NCBI GenBank assembly: GCA_965221145.1
Contig: OZ244877.1
Coordinates: 2,728,001 to 2,792,000 of the forward strand
DNA length: 64,000 bases
Direction: 5' to 3'
Source: Bin5 sp965221145
Lineage (GTDB): Bacteria > Chloroflexota > Anaerolineae > Caldilineales > Caldilineaceae
Part shown: one piece after another, positions 44,271-53,375 of the stretch
Layout of the letters: the number at the start of each line of letters is the position of its first letter
Position numbering within the stretch: position 1 is the stretch's first letter
Notes under the pieces: model-generated
What the model was told of the DNA's origin: nothing
Seen by the model: only the letters and a program-made list of their open reading frames with translations
Database searches by the model: none
Position numbers and translations under genes: made by a program

Positions 44271-44417
44271 GGTAGTGGTCACAAAGTAAGTGGTGAGGGA
44301 AAAGTCTGTGTCTGAACTGTGATTGTTGCAGTTCGGAGAATGCCATTATTCGCGGATGCACGGACAGGGATTTCCGTGCCACCGGAATGCCAGATCACTT
44401 ACTATTCGACCACTACC
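44271..44417 (+). mobile_element. MITE derived from the IS1-family element (147 bp)
   Basis: Ends GGTAGTGGTCACAAAGTAAG (left) and, read inward from the right, GGTAGTGGTCGAATAGTAAG are the same as those of the IS1-family element at 35736. The interior is noncoding. A perfect 8-bp duplication TGATCTTT flanks it (44263-44270 and 44418-44425). It sits between the two sulfatase genes. Confidence 0.92.
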
Positions 44418-44478
44418 TGATCTTTAAGTAGCAAGATGGCGGTATACGGCGAGAATTCATTGATTGGCACGGGATTCG

Positions 44479-46353
44479 TCACAGATCCGCCCCCGGAGCC
44501 ACCTTCTGCACGTAAACGTAGTAGGCCCCCAATTCCCGGCCATCTTCCATCTCAAACCATGTTTGCAAGTGCGTCGCGCCTTCCGCTAAGGACAAAGTGA
44601 ATGATGTGCTGTCGTCGTTTCGACCGACCGTAGCCGACGCTTCCTGCCCAGCGATGGCTATGCGGGCGCGGCGCACAGGCAAGGCTACGCCGCCGCCCCA
44701 CCGTATCTGTTGCTTGAGCGACGCCCCCTCAGGAGCGCGGGCCTCTCTACCGAATCCTCCCTCGCCCCGGTCAATACAGAGTTGATTCCAAGGAACCGGT
44801 TCACCGCCCGCCAACCCTGTTGCCAGCGGCGCGTCGACTTCAGCGGGCCAGCGACGCAGGTCGAATCGGTAATTGCCCGCCTCGACGACCTCCACTTCCC
44901 AGTGCCCGTTGCAGATCAATCCCTGGCGAACGAGGCTTTGATTCCAAGCTCCTTCCCACTCCTCGTTGTGCCAGTCGTAGGTATTGAGACGCAGACGGGT
45001 CGCGCCCGGTCCGCCGATGGCAATTGGAATCTCCTCGTCAAACTGGCGCGAGACCTTTGCCCACCACGCCTCATAGGCTCTTCGCAGTTCCGACACAACA
45101 TCAGGATGTGCGGCAGCCAGATCATGCCGCTGCTGCGGATCCGCTTTGATTTCGTACAGTTCCCGCCCGTTCACCAGCCGCCAGCGGTCGGTCATTACTG
45201 CACTTCTGCTCCACTTCACAGGCCGTGCCAGGCGTTGGGTATCGGTCACTATCGCGCGCTGCGGCCACGGGTCGGCCTTCCCTGGCGCAGCCGCGCCTGA
45301 ATCCGGGGCTTTGACATGTCCTCTGGATTCTGCCTGCATCAGTGGAACCAAGCTGCGCCCGTCAAACGCACAGTCGTCCGCGTTCTCCAGGCTGCATAAC
45401 TCGATCAGCGTCGGCAGTATATCCACGTTGGCCGTCACGCGCTCCACGTCGCGGCCTTGGTCATATCCACCGGTTGGCCAGTGCAAGAAGAATGGCACAC
45501 GATGCCCGCCATCGTATTCTGATCCCTTCTTTCCCCGCATCCCCGCGTTGAAACCGCTGGTCACATACTGATTTCCGTCGACTTCCACCCCGCCCGCCGA
45601 GCCGTTGTCGGTCATAAAGATGAAGATTGTGTCTTCGGCCAATCCCAACTCTGCCAGCCGTCGGCGCAGCCCACCCACGTTCTCATCAATGTTGGCCAAC
45701 ATGCCAAAGTAGTTGGCCCGCTCCCGATGGGGCGTCAGCGGCACGTAGGGATCACTGTAGCGGGGGTCCACCAGATGCGGCGAATGGGGCGCATTAGTGG
45801 GAATGTAGCAGAAGAAGGGCGTCTGCCGGTTGCGCTCGATGAACTTCAGCGCCTCCTGAAACCAGACATCGGTGCAGTAGCCGTCAAACCGTGTATAACG
45901 CTCGCCGTCCCAGTAGCTGTCATCGAAATAGCTGTTGCCCCAGTAGTCGGGGGTCTGGCCGACGCCGCCCCCGCCGTGAACCACCACCGTCTCGAAGCCG
46001 CGATCTTGGGGCCGGTAGGGCGCGTTGTCGCCCAGATGCCACTTGCCGAAGATGCCGGTGGCATAGCCGCTGCCACGAAAGAAGCCGGCCATGCTGATCT
46101 CGTTGGACCGTAACAGTGAACGCCCGCCGCTCGTGCGCCAAACGCCGGTGCTATTGGCGTAGTGTCCGGTCAGCAGCCCGGCACGCGTCGGCGCGCAGGT
46201 CGGCCCCACGTGGTAGTCGGTCAGACGGACGCTGCACGTGTGCAGCGCGTCGATTTGCGGCGTCTTCACCACCGGATTGCCGTGGCAGGAGAGATCGCCA
46301 TACCCCTGATCGTCGGTAAGCACAAAGACCACGTTGGGCTGGTCCGGCTTCAT
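44479..46353 (-). CDS. Type I sulfatase (arylsulfatase-like), tandem paralogue 2
   Basis: A 624-aa sulfatase with the same active-site elements as its neighbour (DD at 14-15, C53-A-P-T-R57, KWHLG, FMTDNGSAGG). The C-terminal domain has an extra Gly/Glu-rich segment (around residues 535-560) absent from paralogue 1, and the protein ends in a longer tail (VAPGADL). Start ATG 46353 with GAGGAG upstream. DNA similarity to paralogue 1 is very high over the catalytic half, indicating a fairly recent tandem duplication. Substrates (sulfated polysaccharide or small sulfate ester) are not identifiable. A sulfatase-maturing enzyme is not in the window. Confidence 0.92.
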   Translation of the reverse strand: MKPDQPNVVFVLTDDQGYGDLSCHGNPVVKTPQIDALHTCSVRLTDYHVGPTCAPTRAGLLTGHYANSTGVWRTSGGRSLLRSNEISMAGFFRGSGYATGIFGKWHLGDNAPYRPQDRGFETVVVHGGGGVGQTPDYWGNSYFDDSYWDGERYTRFDGYCTDVWFQEALKFIERNRQTPFFCYIPTNAPHSPHLVDPRYSDPYVPLTPHRERANYFGMLANIDENVGGLRRRLAELGLAEDTIFIFMTDNGSAGGVEVDGNQYVTSGFNAGMRGKKGSEYDGGHRVPFFLHWPTGGYDQGRDVERVTANVDILPTLIELCSLENADDCAFDGRSLVPLMQAESRGHVKAPDSGAAAPGKADPWPQRAIVTDTQRLARPVKWSRSAVMTDRWRLVNGRELYEIKADPQQRHDLAAAHPDVVSELRRAYEAWWAKVSRQFDEEIPIAIGGPGATRLRLNTYDWHNEEWEGAWNQSLVRQGLICNGHWEVEVVEAGNYRFDLRRWPAEVDAPLATGLAGGEPVPWNQLCIDRGEGGFGREARAPEGASLKQQIRWGGGVALPVRRARIAIAGQEASATVGRNDDSTSFTLSLAEGATHLQTWFEMEDGRELGAYYVYVQKVAPGADL

Positions 46354-46380
46354 GCGCCGCTCCTCACCGCCCGTCCCCCG

Positions 46381-47145
46381 TTACCACGGCCTCTCCCTCT
46401 CGCCGAAATTCTTCTCCGCGTCCGTCCCCCGCACAAGCACGGGCTTCCAACGACCGTTGAGTGAGGCAAGAGAGTTTTCTTCGGCCTGGCGCACCCATGT
46501 TGGTACGTAACGCAACGTGAGACCACAGCGCCGACGATCCGAGCGATTGGGCAGGCTGCCATGGATAAGCGTGCCGTCATGGATTGACACCTGACCGGCG
46601 CGCAGGGGAAGATCGACTGCGCTGGCTGCCTGCTCCGGCGTCAAATGGACCTCCTGATTGATGCTGAGGAGATTGCCCGCCTGTTGCGCTTTGCCATGCT
46701 CGAGTACGCCGGAAACGTGCGTGCTGGGAATCACCTGCATGCAGCCGTTCTCCTCGTCGCTGTCGTCGACCGCATACCAGGCTGTGATGGCCATAGGCGG
46801 AGCAAGCCCCCAAAAGGTCACGTCCTGATGCCAGGCGACAAAGACCTCCGCGTCGTCACCCTCGCCGTACTTGTTGAAGAAGTGAGTCGCCAGCAGCAAG
46901 ACATTGGGGCCGATCAGCGCCTCGATAGTGTCCAGAATCGTAGGGTGCGTGGCAATCTCCCAGATGAACTTCTGCTCGAAATGGTAGTCCAGCAGCCCTA
47001 TCTGGGCCGTCTCCTTGCCGACGCGAACCTCCAGATTATCGAAAGCGTGACGGTAGCGGCTGACATTCGGCTCTTCAATCACGTCGATGGCGCTGATAAA
47101 GCCTTCTCGCTTATACGCCTCGACCTGTACGTTTGAAAGGACCAT
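46381..47145 (-). CDS. Phytanoyl-CoA dioxygenase (PhyH) family protein
   Basis: A 254-aa dioxygenase. H106-x-D108 (VAWHQDVTFWGL) and a distal His in DGTLIHGSLPNRSDRRRCG form the triad, the Arg after it being the 2-oxoglutarate ligand. ATG 47145 has an AAGGAGG ribosome site and is preferred to an upstream in-frame start. It lies 27 nt before the sulfatase start on the same strand, so the two are likely co-transcribed. This organisation (PhyH next to sulfatases) suggests processing of a modified sugar or lipid, but no substrate is evident. Confidence 0.9.
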   Translation of the reverse strand: MVLSNVQVEAYKREGFISAIDVIEEPNVSRYRHAFDNLEVRVGKETAQIGLLDYHFEQKFIWEIATHPTILDTIEALIGPNVLLLATHFFNKYGEGDDAEVFVAWHQDVTFWGLAPPMAITAWYAVDDSDEENGCMQVIPSTHVSGVLEHGKAQQAGNLLSINQEVHLTPEQAASAVDLPLRAGQVSIHDGTLIHGSLPNRSDRRRCGLTLRYVPTWVRQAEENSLASLNGRWKPVLVRGTDAEKNFGERERPW

Positions 47146-47321
47146 GATACCCTCCTTAGCGGAGTAGAGAACTGTCACCAGCAGAGGATACCGCCAGTGC
47201 GCCGCGATTGCAAGGCCAAGAAAAGGATGGGACAGGGTGCATTGCCACCCCAGATATGATAGACTGGATTCAGGAACCTGATCGGTATATCGCGGCGCTG
47301 AATCGGAGGGAGGAGACCGCC

Positions 47322-47747
47322 ATGGCAGAACGCCAACAACCAGGCTGGGTTAGAGAACACATCAAACGCTATCTTGAATCCAATGGCGAGGACGGCCATA
47401 TTTGGAACGGTGTGCCGACTCTGCTGCTGACGACCACCGGTCGGCGCACGGGCGAGCCGCGCACGACGCCGCTCATCTATGGAAGGGACGAAGACGCCGA
47501 CAGCTACGTGATTGTCGCCTCGCGCGGCGGCGCCCGCCATCACCCGTCCTGGTATCTCAATCTGGTCGATACACCGGCTGTGCGACTCCAGGTTGGGGCT
47601 GAATGCTTTGATGCCAAGGCACGCGCGGCCTCGGCAGATGAGAAGCCGCCCCTGTGGAAATTGATGGCTGAAATCTGGCCTGCCTACAACGATTACCAGG
47701 ACAAGACCGAGCGCGAGATTCCGGTCGTCATTCTCGAGCGCGCCTGA
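47322..47747 (+). CDS. Deazaflavin-dependent nitroreductase (DDN/F420) family protein
   Basis: A 141-aa protein of the split-barrel DDN family: LLLTTTGRRTGEPRTTPLIY at residues 33-52, VIVASRGGARHHPSWYLNL and a C-terminal YQDKTEREIPVVILER are the family marks. Such proteins bind coenzyme F420 (or heme/FMN in relatives) and reduce varied substrates. GGGAGGAGA precedes ATG 47322, preferred to the longer frame from 47208. Gene diverges from the PhyH/sulfatase group. Confidence 0.9.
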   Translation: MAERQQPGWVREHIKRYLESNGEDGHIWNGVPTLLLTTTGRRTGEPRTTPLIYGRDEDADSYVIVASRGGARHHPSWYLNLVDTPAVRLQVGAECFDAKARAASADEKPPLWKLMAEIWPAYNDYQDKTEREIPVVILERA

Positions 47748-47850
47748 CCGCCTGCACCATGACGACGCGAACCGAGCCGACAGGTATGCTACCCGGACTG
47801 CATTTCCTTTGCCCGAGACCGGGTAGAGTCCGCGCCCGCGAGAGTCAAAG

Positions 47851-48657
47851 ATGAGCGTATTCCGAAGCGGATCAACGCCTGCCGCAGCCGTTCATCTTCC
47901 CACGCCGTTCCCCATCCGCTCTGTCGAAATCGACAACTACCGCACAAAGACAATTGTGCTCGACGCAAGCCTTGAGGCGACGCCTGGACAGTTCGTGATG
48001 GCGTGGCTGCCGCGCTTCGATGAAAAGCCCTTTTCGCTGGTCGATGCCGACCCGGTCACGCTGATGATCACAGCGGTCGGTCCTTTCACACGCTTGCTAC
48101 ACGAACGACAACCCGGCGATCCGCTCTGGATTCGAGGTCCGTTCGGCAACGGCTTTCGCCTGCCGCGGCCTGGATTGCGTGCGGTCTTTGTCGGAGGAGG
48201 ATATGGCGTGGCCCCTCTACTGTGGCTGGCCCGCGCCTGGCGGCCACAGTTGGCCGCGCTGACCGTGGTGATCGGCGCTGGCTCGGCACCTGATCTGCTA
48301 TACACTGATCGCTTCTCCCGCTTGCAGGATGACTATGCGAAGACGGGACACGTATTGAGGCTGCTCACCTGCACCGAGGACGGCAGCGCCGGATCGACCG
48401 GTCGCGTCACCGATCTCTTGTCCAGCCGCCTGGACGCGGGCGAATACGACATGATCTGCGCGTGCGGTCCCCATGGGATGCTTGCCGCCCTTGACCGTCT
48501 GGGCGGGGAATATGGCGTCCCACGGCAGCTTTCCTGGGAGGCATACATGCGCTGCGGGATCGGCATCTGCGGCTCCTGCGAACAAGACGGCCGCGTACTG
48601 TGCCTGGACGGGCCAGTCCTGCAACACGGGGGCCAACTTGCCAGGAAGGGCGACTGA
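47851..48657 (+). CDS. PyrK-like electron-transfer subunit (FAD/NAD/2Fe-2S)
   Basis: A 268-aa protein with a ferredoxin-reductase-type FAD domain (KPFSLVDADP), an NAD-binding domain (GGGYGVAPLLWLA), and a C-terminal iron-sulfur motif C235-x4-C240-x2-C243-x7-C251 (MRCGIGICGSC). This is the layout of dihydroorotate dehydrogenase electron-transfer subunit PyrK. No pyrD is adjacent in the window, so it may instead serve another oxidoreductase. Start ATG 47851 is the only good option. It is followed by a convergent P1 peptidase. Confidence 0.85.
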   Translation: MSVFRSGSTPAAAVHLPTPFPIRSVEIDNYRTKTIVLDASLEATPGQFVMAWLPRFDEKPFSLVDADPVTLMITAVGPFTRLLHERQPGDPLWIRGPFGNGFRLPRPGLRAVFVGGGYGVAPLLWLARAWRPQLAALTVVIGAGSAPDLLYTDRFSRLQDDYAKTGHVLRLLTCTEDGSAGSTGRVTDLLSSRLDAGEYDMICACGPHGMLAALDRLGGEYGVPRQLSWEAYMRCGIGICGSCEQDGRVLCLDGPVLQHGGQLARKGD

Positions 48658-48682
48658 GTTATGGGAAACGGGTAACTCAGGA

Positions 48683-49717
48683 TTACTGCGCGAGCGGTCG
48701 CGGTGTCAGTTCGGAGGCGGCTGGGAGGCCGTGAGCAGGGGAGGCGTTGCGGACGCCGTCAAGAACTGCGGCCGCGACGACTTCAGCAGCCACGGCCCCC
48801 AGCAGACTAAGTTCGACAGTTGCTTCCATCGAGGCGGTTGTCAGCGCGAAGAGACAGTCGCCGTCGTAAAGCGTATGCGCCGGACGCGTCGTGCGGCTGA
48901 CACCGCTCTGCGCCATCTGCGCCAACTTGGTCGCATCAGACTTGCTGAGGGCGAGATTGGTGCCGACGACGCCAATCGTGGTGTTTTCCTGGACCGGATC
49001 TATCGCCGACAACTCGTCATCCTGGGAGGGTTGCGGCGGCGGTCGAAAAAGGAAGGAGTCGAATCGCCCGGCGGCCTCGGAAAGACTGTTGACAAGTTGA
49101 CCGGTTTCCGGATCGCGGGCGCCTGCAACTATCTCTGCCCGCGCCGGGTCCACAATGTCGCCGACGGCATTGACAGCCATCAGCGCGCCCACCACCACGC
49201 CGCCCGGCAGGGCAGCCGATGCCTGGCCCAAGCCGCCGCGGCTTGAACGCTCCACGCCCAACAGCTTGCCCACAGTGCAGCCCATGCCTGCGCCGACGGA
49301 GCCGCGGCTGTCGTCCGTATCCAAAGCGGCCTCGCAGGCGGCGTAGGCGTCCTCTTGGGTTGGGTAGACGGTCGACCCGGCGAATCCCAAATCGTAAAGG
49401 ATCGCCGCAGGAACGATGGGCACGGGCGCGGCCGCCGTCGGCCAGCCATGGCCCCGTTCCGCCAGCCAGCGGACTACCCCATGGGCTGCCCCCAGCCCAT
49501 AGGCCGAGCCGCCGCTAAGGAGGATGGCATGGACCCGATCCACGCGACTCACCGGATCGAGCAGCGCGGTTTCACGCGTGCCGGGGGCAGAACCGCGCAC
49601 GTCCACACCGCAACAGGCGCCGTCAGGCGTCAAGATGACGGTGCAGCCGGTCCCGTTGACGCGATCCGTAACGTGGCCGACCAGGAGGCCGGACACGTCG
49701 GAAAGTGCGTCATTCAC
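48683..49717 (-). CDS. P1 family peptidase (DmpA/NylC type)
   Basis: A 344-aa N-terminal-nucleophile hydrolase of the S58 family: aminopeptidase DmpA or oligomer hydrolase NylC relatives. VSGLLVGHVTD at the N-terminus, LSGGSAYGLGAAHGVVRWL and AGMGCTVGKLLG are typical. The autocleavage site is at the Asn-Thr of ENTTIGVVGTN, giving a Thr nucleophile in the small chain. The product is probably active after self-processing. The first codons overlap the end of the SufE gene, so the two are co-translated. Confidence 0.9.
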   Translation of the reverse strand: MNDALSDVSGLLVGHVTDRVNGTGCTVILTPDGACCGVDVRGSAPGTRETALLDPVSRVDRVHAILLSGGSAYGLGAAHGVVRWLAERGHGWPTAAAPVPIVPAAILYDLGFAGSTVYPTQEDAYAACEAALDTDDSRGSVGAGMGCTVGKLLGVERSSRGGLGQASAALPGGVVVGALMAVNAVGDIVDPARAEIVAGARDPETGQLVNSLSEAAGRFDSFLFRPPPQPSQDDELSAIDPVQENTTIGVVGTNLALSKSDATKLAQMAQSGVSRTTRPAHTLYDGDCLFALTTASMEATVELSLLGAVAAEVVAAAVLDGVRNASPAHGLPAASELTPRPLAQ

Positions 49718-50177
49718 TGTGCGCCATTCTCTCGGTGACCTGTCTCTTCAGATAGGCCATGAGAACATGGAGGCCGCGCAGGCGTTGAGGAGAGATCGCC
49801 TCATGCAGACCGAGGAGGTAATGAATGTCATCCGGCGTTTGGAGCACGGCGTTTGGCGCAGCGCACTCCAGCCCTTCCTGCACGATCGCGGCATAGCCGC
49901 GCACCGTCGGGGACTCTTTCGGCACGTCAATGTAAACATGCACGCCGGCGTCGACGATGTCAGTAAACACAAAAGTCGGCGTCTGACATTCGTGAACCTG
50001 CTCCATCTGGTCGCGGGCATCGTGGAGAAAGTCGGGCAGTTCCGGCATATTTATTGCAAAGTCGAGAAGGGACTCCAGCCGCTCCCGCGGCTCCATCGTG
50101 CGGAAATCCTCGATGATGGCGCGCAGTGGCGGTGGAGTCCGGTCGATTTTTTCTTCAAGAGTGAGATTGAATTCCAT
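49710..50177 (-). CDS. SufE-family sulfur acceptor protein
   Basis: A 155-aa protein of the SufE fold: LRAIIEDFRTMEPRERLESLL at the start, the sulfur-accepting Cys C64 in HECQTPTFVF, and LSPQRLRGL-like C-terminal helix (AISPQRLRGLHVLM). SufE relays sulfur from a SufS-type cysteine desulfurase during Fe-S assembly. No sufS or suf operon is adjacent. Its 3' end overlaps the P1 peptidase start by 8 nt, an unusual pairing. Confidence 0.85.
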   Translation of the reverse strand: MEFNLTLEEKIDRTPPPLRAIIEDFRTMEPRERLESLLDFAINMPELPDFLHDARDQMEQVHECQTPTFVFTDIVDAGVHVYIDVPKESPTVRGYAAIVQEGLECAAPNAVLQTPDDIHYLLGLHEAISPQRLRGLHVLMAYLKRQVTERMAHSE

Positions 50178-50232
50178 AATATCGGCTAAGCGGTAAACGC
50201 CGCTCTAAGGAACAGGTGGAAACAAGCTCGAA

Positions 50233-50430
50233 TTACTTCGACTTTTTCAGAACAGGCAGGCCGTTCTTGCTCTCAGAAACTTCGTAGCCCTCCGGCACGG
50301 CGTCCAATGCTCCCTCCTTTTCCTCTTTGGCGAAGAAATAGAGAGTCTGTTGCCGTCCGTTTCGCAGCGTTGTTTCCCGTGAATGCAGAATATAGGTTCT
50401 GCCCTTAGAGTTTGTATGCGCATACGCCAT
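50233..50430 (-). CDS. Conserved 65-aa protein of unknown function
   Basis: A short basic protein (YILHSRETTLRNGRQQTLYFF then GYEVSESKNGLPVLKK). AGGAG lies before ATG 50430 and the frame is compact. The pattern HTNSKG, aromatic pair YFFAK, GALDAVPEGYEV recalls a small protein seen in many bacteria, but I know no function. No signal peptide or membrane segment. It stands alone between a methyltransferase and the SufE gene. Confidence 0.8.
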   Translation of the reverse strand: MAYAHTNSKGRTYILHSRETTLRNGRQQTLYFFAKEEKEGALDAVPEGYEVSESKNGLPVLKKSK

Positions 50431-50605
50431 AGTGAATTGCTCCTTTTCTCTGAGGTTGTGCTTTCATGCACGTTTGACCTTCTTCTTCCTATGCGCTCAA
50501 TGACTCGATCCGGTCCGAAAACGGGGTGAAGCGGCTCTAAGCCATTGGCCTTTATTGTAGTCCAGAACGCCAAAAGGACAAAAAACGCTTGCTGCTTTTG
50601 TGCAA

Positions 50606-51409
50606 TTACAGAGGACAACTTGCCTTCACTGATTGCGTTGCGATGTACGTGTCGGTAAAGTCGGCAGGCGGCTGACCCTCCCACTTGTCCTCGTAGAAAC
50701 CGGTCAATACTAAACCGGCATCGAGCTGACCGGCGATCTGATCGGTGAGCGTATGGCCGAACTCCAGCGCCTCGCCCGCTTGTATGTACGCCTGCCTTTC
50801 TGACTCTGAAATGCTGGCGAGATCCGAATACGGCAGCTTGTGCCGCACTTCCAGGACACCTTCATCGGCCTTCCGCTGATCAAATAGGTAGAGTACAGGA
50901 TTGACAAAGCCCGCCAGCAGCACGCCGCCGCTCTTGAGAACGCGGGCGCACTCGTGCCACAGCGTTCGCACATCAGGAATGAACAGATTTGAACAAGGGT
51001 TGACGATCAGATCAAAGCGCTGGTCGGGGAAGACGCTGAGGTCCCGCATATCTCCTTCGACCGTAACCAGTTTCAGCCCTTCTCTCTCGGCCACGCAACG
51101 GTCCTGCGCAAGCTGGCGCGGCGAATTGTCGAACACAGTCACCCTCGCGCCGGCGCTTTCCCCCGCTGCGGCCAACACCGGCCCCTGCTGGCCGCCCCCG
51201 GACGCCAGACAAAGGATCGCAGCTCCGTCGAAAACAGGGAACCAGTTTCGCGGCACCGCTTTTGTCGGCGTGAGGACGATTTGCCAGTCGCCTTGACGCG
51301 CTGCGGCAATGGTCGCATTATCAACGGGAACTGTCCACTCACTCTTGCGCTCGACTGCCAAATCCCAGGCATATCGGTTGTAGGCTCGAATGTCCGCAGG
51401 TTGATCCAT
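50606..51409 (-). CDS. Class I SAM-dependent methyltransferase
   Basis: A 267-aa methyltransferase. Motif I ILCLASGGGQQGPVLAAAG (SAM-binding glycines, residues about 64-82), acidic VTVFDNSP (ribose-binding Asp), GDMRDLSVF and FDLIVNPCSNLFI follow in order. The C-terminus (TDTYIATQSVKA) ends as in many ubiquinone/UbiE-like relatives. Substrate unknown. It is not tightly linked to neighbours: about 90 nt from XdhC and 175 nt from the small protein. Confidence 0.88.
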   Translation of the reverse strand: MDQPADIRAYNRYAWDLAVERKSEWTVPVDNATIAAARQGDWQIVLTPTKAVPRNWFPVFDGAAILCLASGGGQQGPVLAAAGESAGARVTVFDNSPRQLAQDRCVAEREGLKLVTVEGDMRDLSVFPDQRFDLIVNPCSNLFIPDVRTLWHECARVLKSGGVLLAGFVNPVLYLFDQRKADEGVLEVRHKLPYSDLASISESERQAYIQAGEALEFGHTLTDQIAGQLDAGLVLTGFYEDKWEGQPPADFTDTYIATQSVKASCPL

Positions 51410-51501
51410 CCGACTCGAATTTCCGTTTCAGTCTCAGAGAGAATCCACGCGTCGCGCACTTGCAGCTGGGCGGATGGCTGTCTCGTCCCGCTTTAGCCCG
51501 A

Positions 51502-52401
51502 TCACCGGGACGCCCGCAACCTGCGTTGCAACCGTTCCTGCAGGACCTGCTCGCTCATGCCGGGGAGCGTTCCTTCCCGCATCACGCAGATCATCTCGGC
51601 CATGATGCAGACCGCAATTTCCGCCGGTGTGATTGCGCCAATGTCCATACCGATGGGCGCACGAATGCGGTCGAAATGTGAGGCAGGGATATTTTGCTCT
51701 TTTTCCAGCAGTTCAAATACGGCGCGGATGCGGCGGCGGCTGCCGATCATGCCCAGATAGGCAACGGGATCATTCAGCGCCTCCAGCAGGCAGTCGATGT
51801 CGTGCTGGTGCCCGCGGGTGACGAGAACGAGATATGTGTCGCTGTCGAAGACCGGTTTGCCCCGGCGCAATTCGGCAAGCGTCGGGCGGAACGGCCCGGC
51901 CACCACCCGATCAGCAGTCGGGAAGCGGGCGGGATGGGCAAATTGGGGGCGATCATCCAGAACAGTGACCGTAAAGTCGCAAGTCTTGGCGATAGAGGCC
52001 AGCGGCACAGCGATGTGCCCGGCCCCGGCAATGATCAGATGGGGCGGCCGCGCCTGCACCTCCACAAATGCGGTGAACTCGCCATCCTCAAACGCATAGT
52101 GCAGTTGCTTGTGCTCCTTGTGCGCGATTGCTTCCCTGGCATCGGCAAGAACTGTCTGACTCCTCTCTCCCAGGCCCAACTCGCCGACCGGGCCGCGCTC
52201 CGACTGGGGCCAGACAGCCGCGTTGCAGCCGAGAGCCGAGGCATAGACGCCGGTGGCGGCTGTTACGGTCACGAGCGCCACGGCTTCCCGCCTTTCAATC
52301 GCTTCGATCAATACGCCAAGTACCTGATGCTGCATCCTATGTGTAACCTTCGTTTGCGTCAGCGATAGCAGGATCTCCGGGAGTTTCCGCGCGAAACGCA
52401 T
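51502..52401 (-). CDS. XdhC/CoxI-family protein, NAD-binding half included
   Basis: A 299-aa molybdo-hydroxylase maturation factor. The N-terminal third carries a XdhC domain (VALVTVTAATG), the C-terminal two thirds a Rossmann domain (LIIAGAGHIAVPLASIAKTC) and the conserved IGSRRRI, then RIRAPIGMDIGAITPAEIAVCIMAEM. XdhC proteins bind and sulfurate molybdenum cofactor before insertion into xanthine dehydrogenase or CO dehydrogenase. The start is uncertain: ATG 52401 (AGGA upstream), 52425 and 52335 are possible. A second, short XdhC N-domain gene is at 53376 and a MobA-like gene at 53757. The enzyme they serve is outside the window. Confidence 0.88.
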   Translation of the reverse strand: MRFARKLPEILLSLTQTKVTHRMQHQVLGVLIEAIERREAVALVTVTAATGVYASALGCNAAVWPQSERGPVGELGLGERSQTVLADAREAIAHKEHKQLHYAFEDGEFTAFVEVQARPPHLIIAGAGHIAVPLASIAKTCDFTVTVLDDRPQFAHPARFPTADRVVAGPFRPTLAELRRGKPVFDSDTYLVLVTRGHQHDIDCLLEALNDPVAYLGMIGSRRRIRAVFELLEKEQNIPASHFDRIRAPIGMDIGAITPAEIAVCIMAEMICVMREGTLPGMSEQVLQERLQRRLRASR

Positions 52402-52538
52402 GCCGTTTCCTGGAGCGCTAGACATGCGCCGCACGAAATGCTAGAATCCGTCACGTGTTCTGAATGTGAAATGTGCTCGCATTCATCTCCCGCGGCCTTG
52501 CCCGGTTCAGAATCCCGCTAAGCGCCAAGGAACGCTCA

Positions 52539-53306
52539 ATGGTTCTTTTCCAGCCCGAAAATCTGATTGCTCTATTGACACTTGTCCTGTTGGAAATCGT
52601 CCTCGGCATCGACAACGTGATATTTATCGCAATCCTCAGCGGCAAGCTGCCCCAGAATCAGCAGGCAAGAGCCAGGTCCATGGGGATCGGACTGGCCGTG
52701 ATCACCCGCATCGCGCTGTTGTTCAGCATCACCTGGATAATGCGCCTGACCCAGCCGCTGTTCTCGCTCTCCGGCCACGGCATTTCCGGACGCGATCTGA
52801 TCCTGCTGGTCGGCGGCCTGTTTCTGATCGGAAAGAGCACATTTGAGATCCATGAGAAACTGGAAGCGGCGGAGCATGTCAGCGTAAGCAAGGCAATGGC
52901 GACTTTCGTGTCCGTCATTGTTCAGATCATCTTCATCGACATTGTATTCTCTTTGGATTCGGTGATCACTGCGGTGGGGATCTCAGGCAATCTGTGGGTG
53001 ATGGTCCCAGCAGTTGTCGTTGCGGCTGCGGTAATGCTTTTCTTTGCCGGGCCGATCGCCGCCTACGTCGAACGCCATCCGACGATGAAGATCCTGGCAT
53101 TGGCATTCCTGATTCTGATCGGATTTCTGCTGGTCCTGGAAGGCTGGCTCCACGAGACGGTTGAGGAACTACATCTCAAGAATTACGCTTACTTTGCGAT
53201 GGCGTTTTCTCTCGCGGTTGAGATGATCAATATACGCGTGCGTGAGAAATCCCAACCGGTTCACCTGCACAGCCGCTTTTCAACGAAGCGAACGGGTGAT
53301 AACTGA
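52539..53306 (+). CDS. TerC-family integral membrane protein
   Basis: A 255-aa protein with about seven membrane spans. LEIVLGIDNVIFIAIL and IDIVFSLDSVITAVG contain the two conserved Asp-bearing TerC motifs. Members act in tellurite resistance, manganese export or membrane protein complexes (Alx/TerC); the substrate here is unknown. ATG 52539 with AAGGA upstream gives the typical N-terminus. It is encoded on the plus strand between the two minus-strand XdhC genes, interrupting their order. Confidence 0.88.
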   Translation: MVLFQPENLIALLTLVLLEIVLGIDNVIFIAILSGKLPQNQQARARSMGIGLAVITRIALLFSITWIMRLTQPLFSLSGHGISGRDLILLVGGLFLIGKSTFEIHEKLEAAEHVSVSKAMATFVSVIVQIIFIDIVFSLDSVITAVGISGNLWVMVPAVVVAAAVMLFFAGPIAAYVERHPTMKILALAFLILIGFLLVLEGWLHETVEELHLKNYAYFAMAFSLAVEMINIRVREKSQPVHLHSRFSTKRTGDN

Positions 53307-53375
53307 AGGGAACGTCAGAGGGCGGCGAGTTCGGTCAGTCCTCAGAAACGCCCTTAGTCCTTTCTGCCACTCAAC

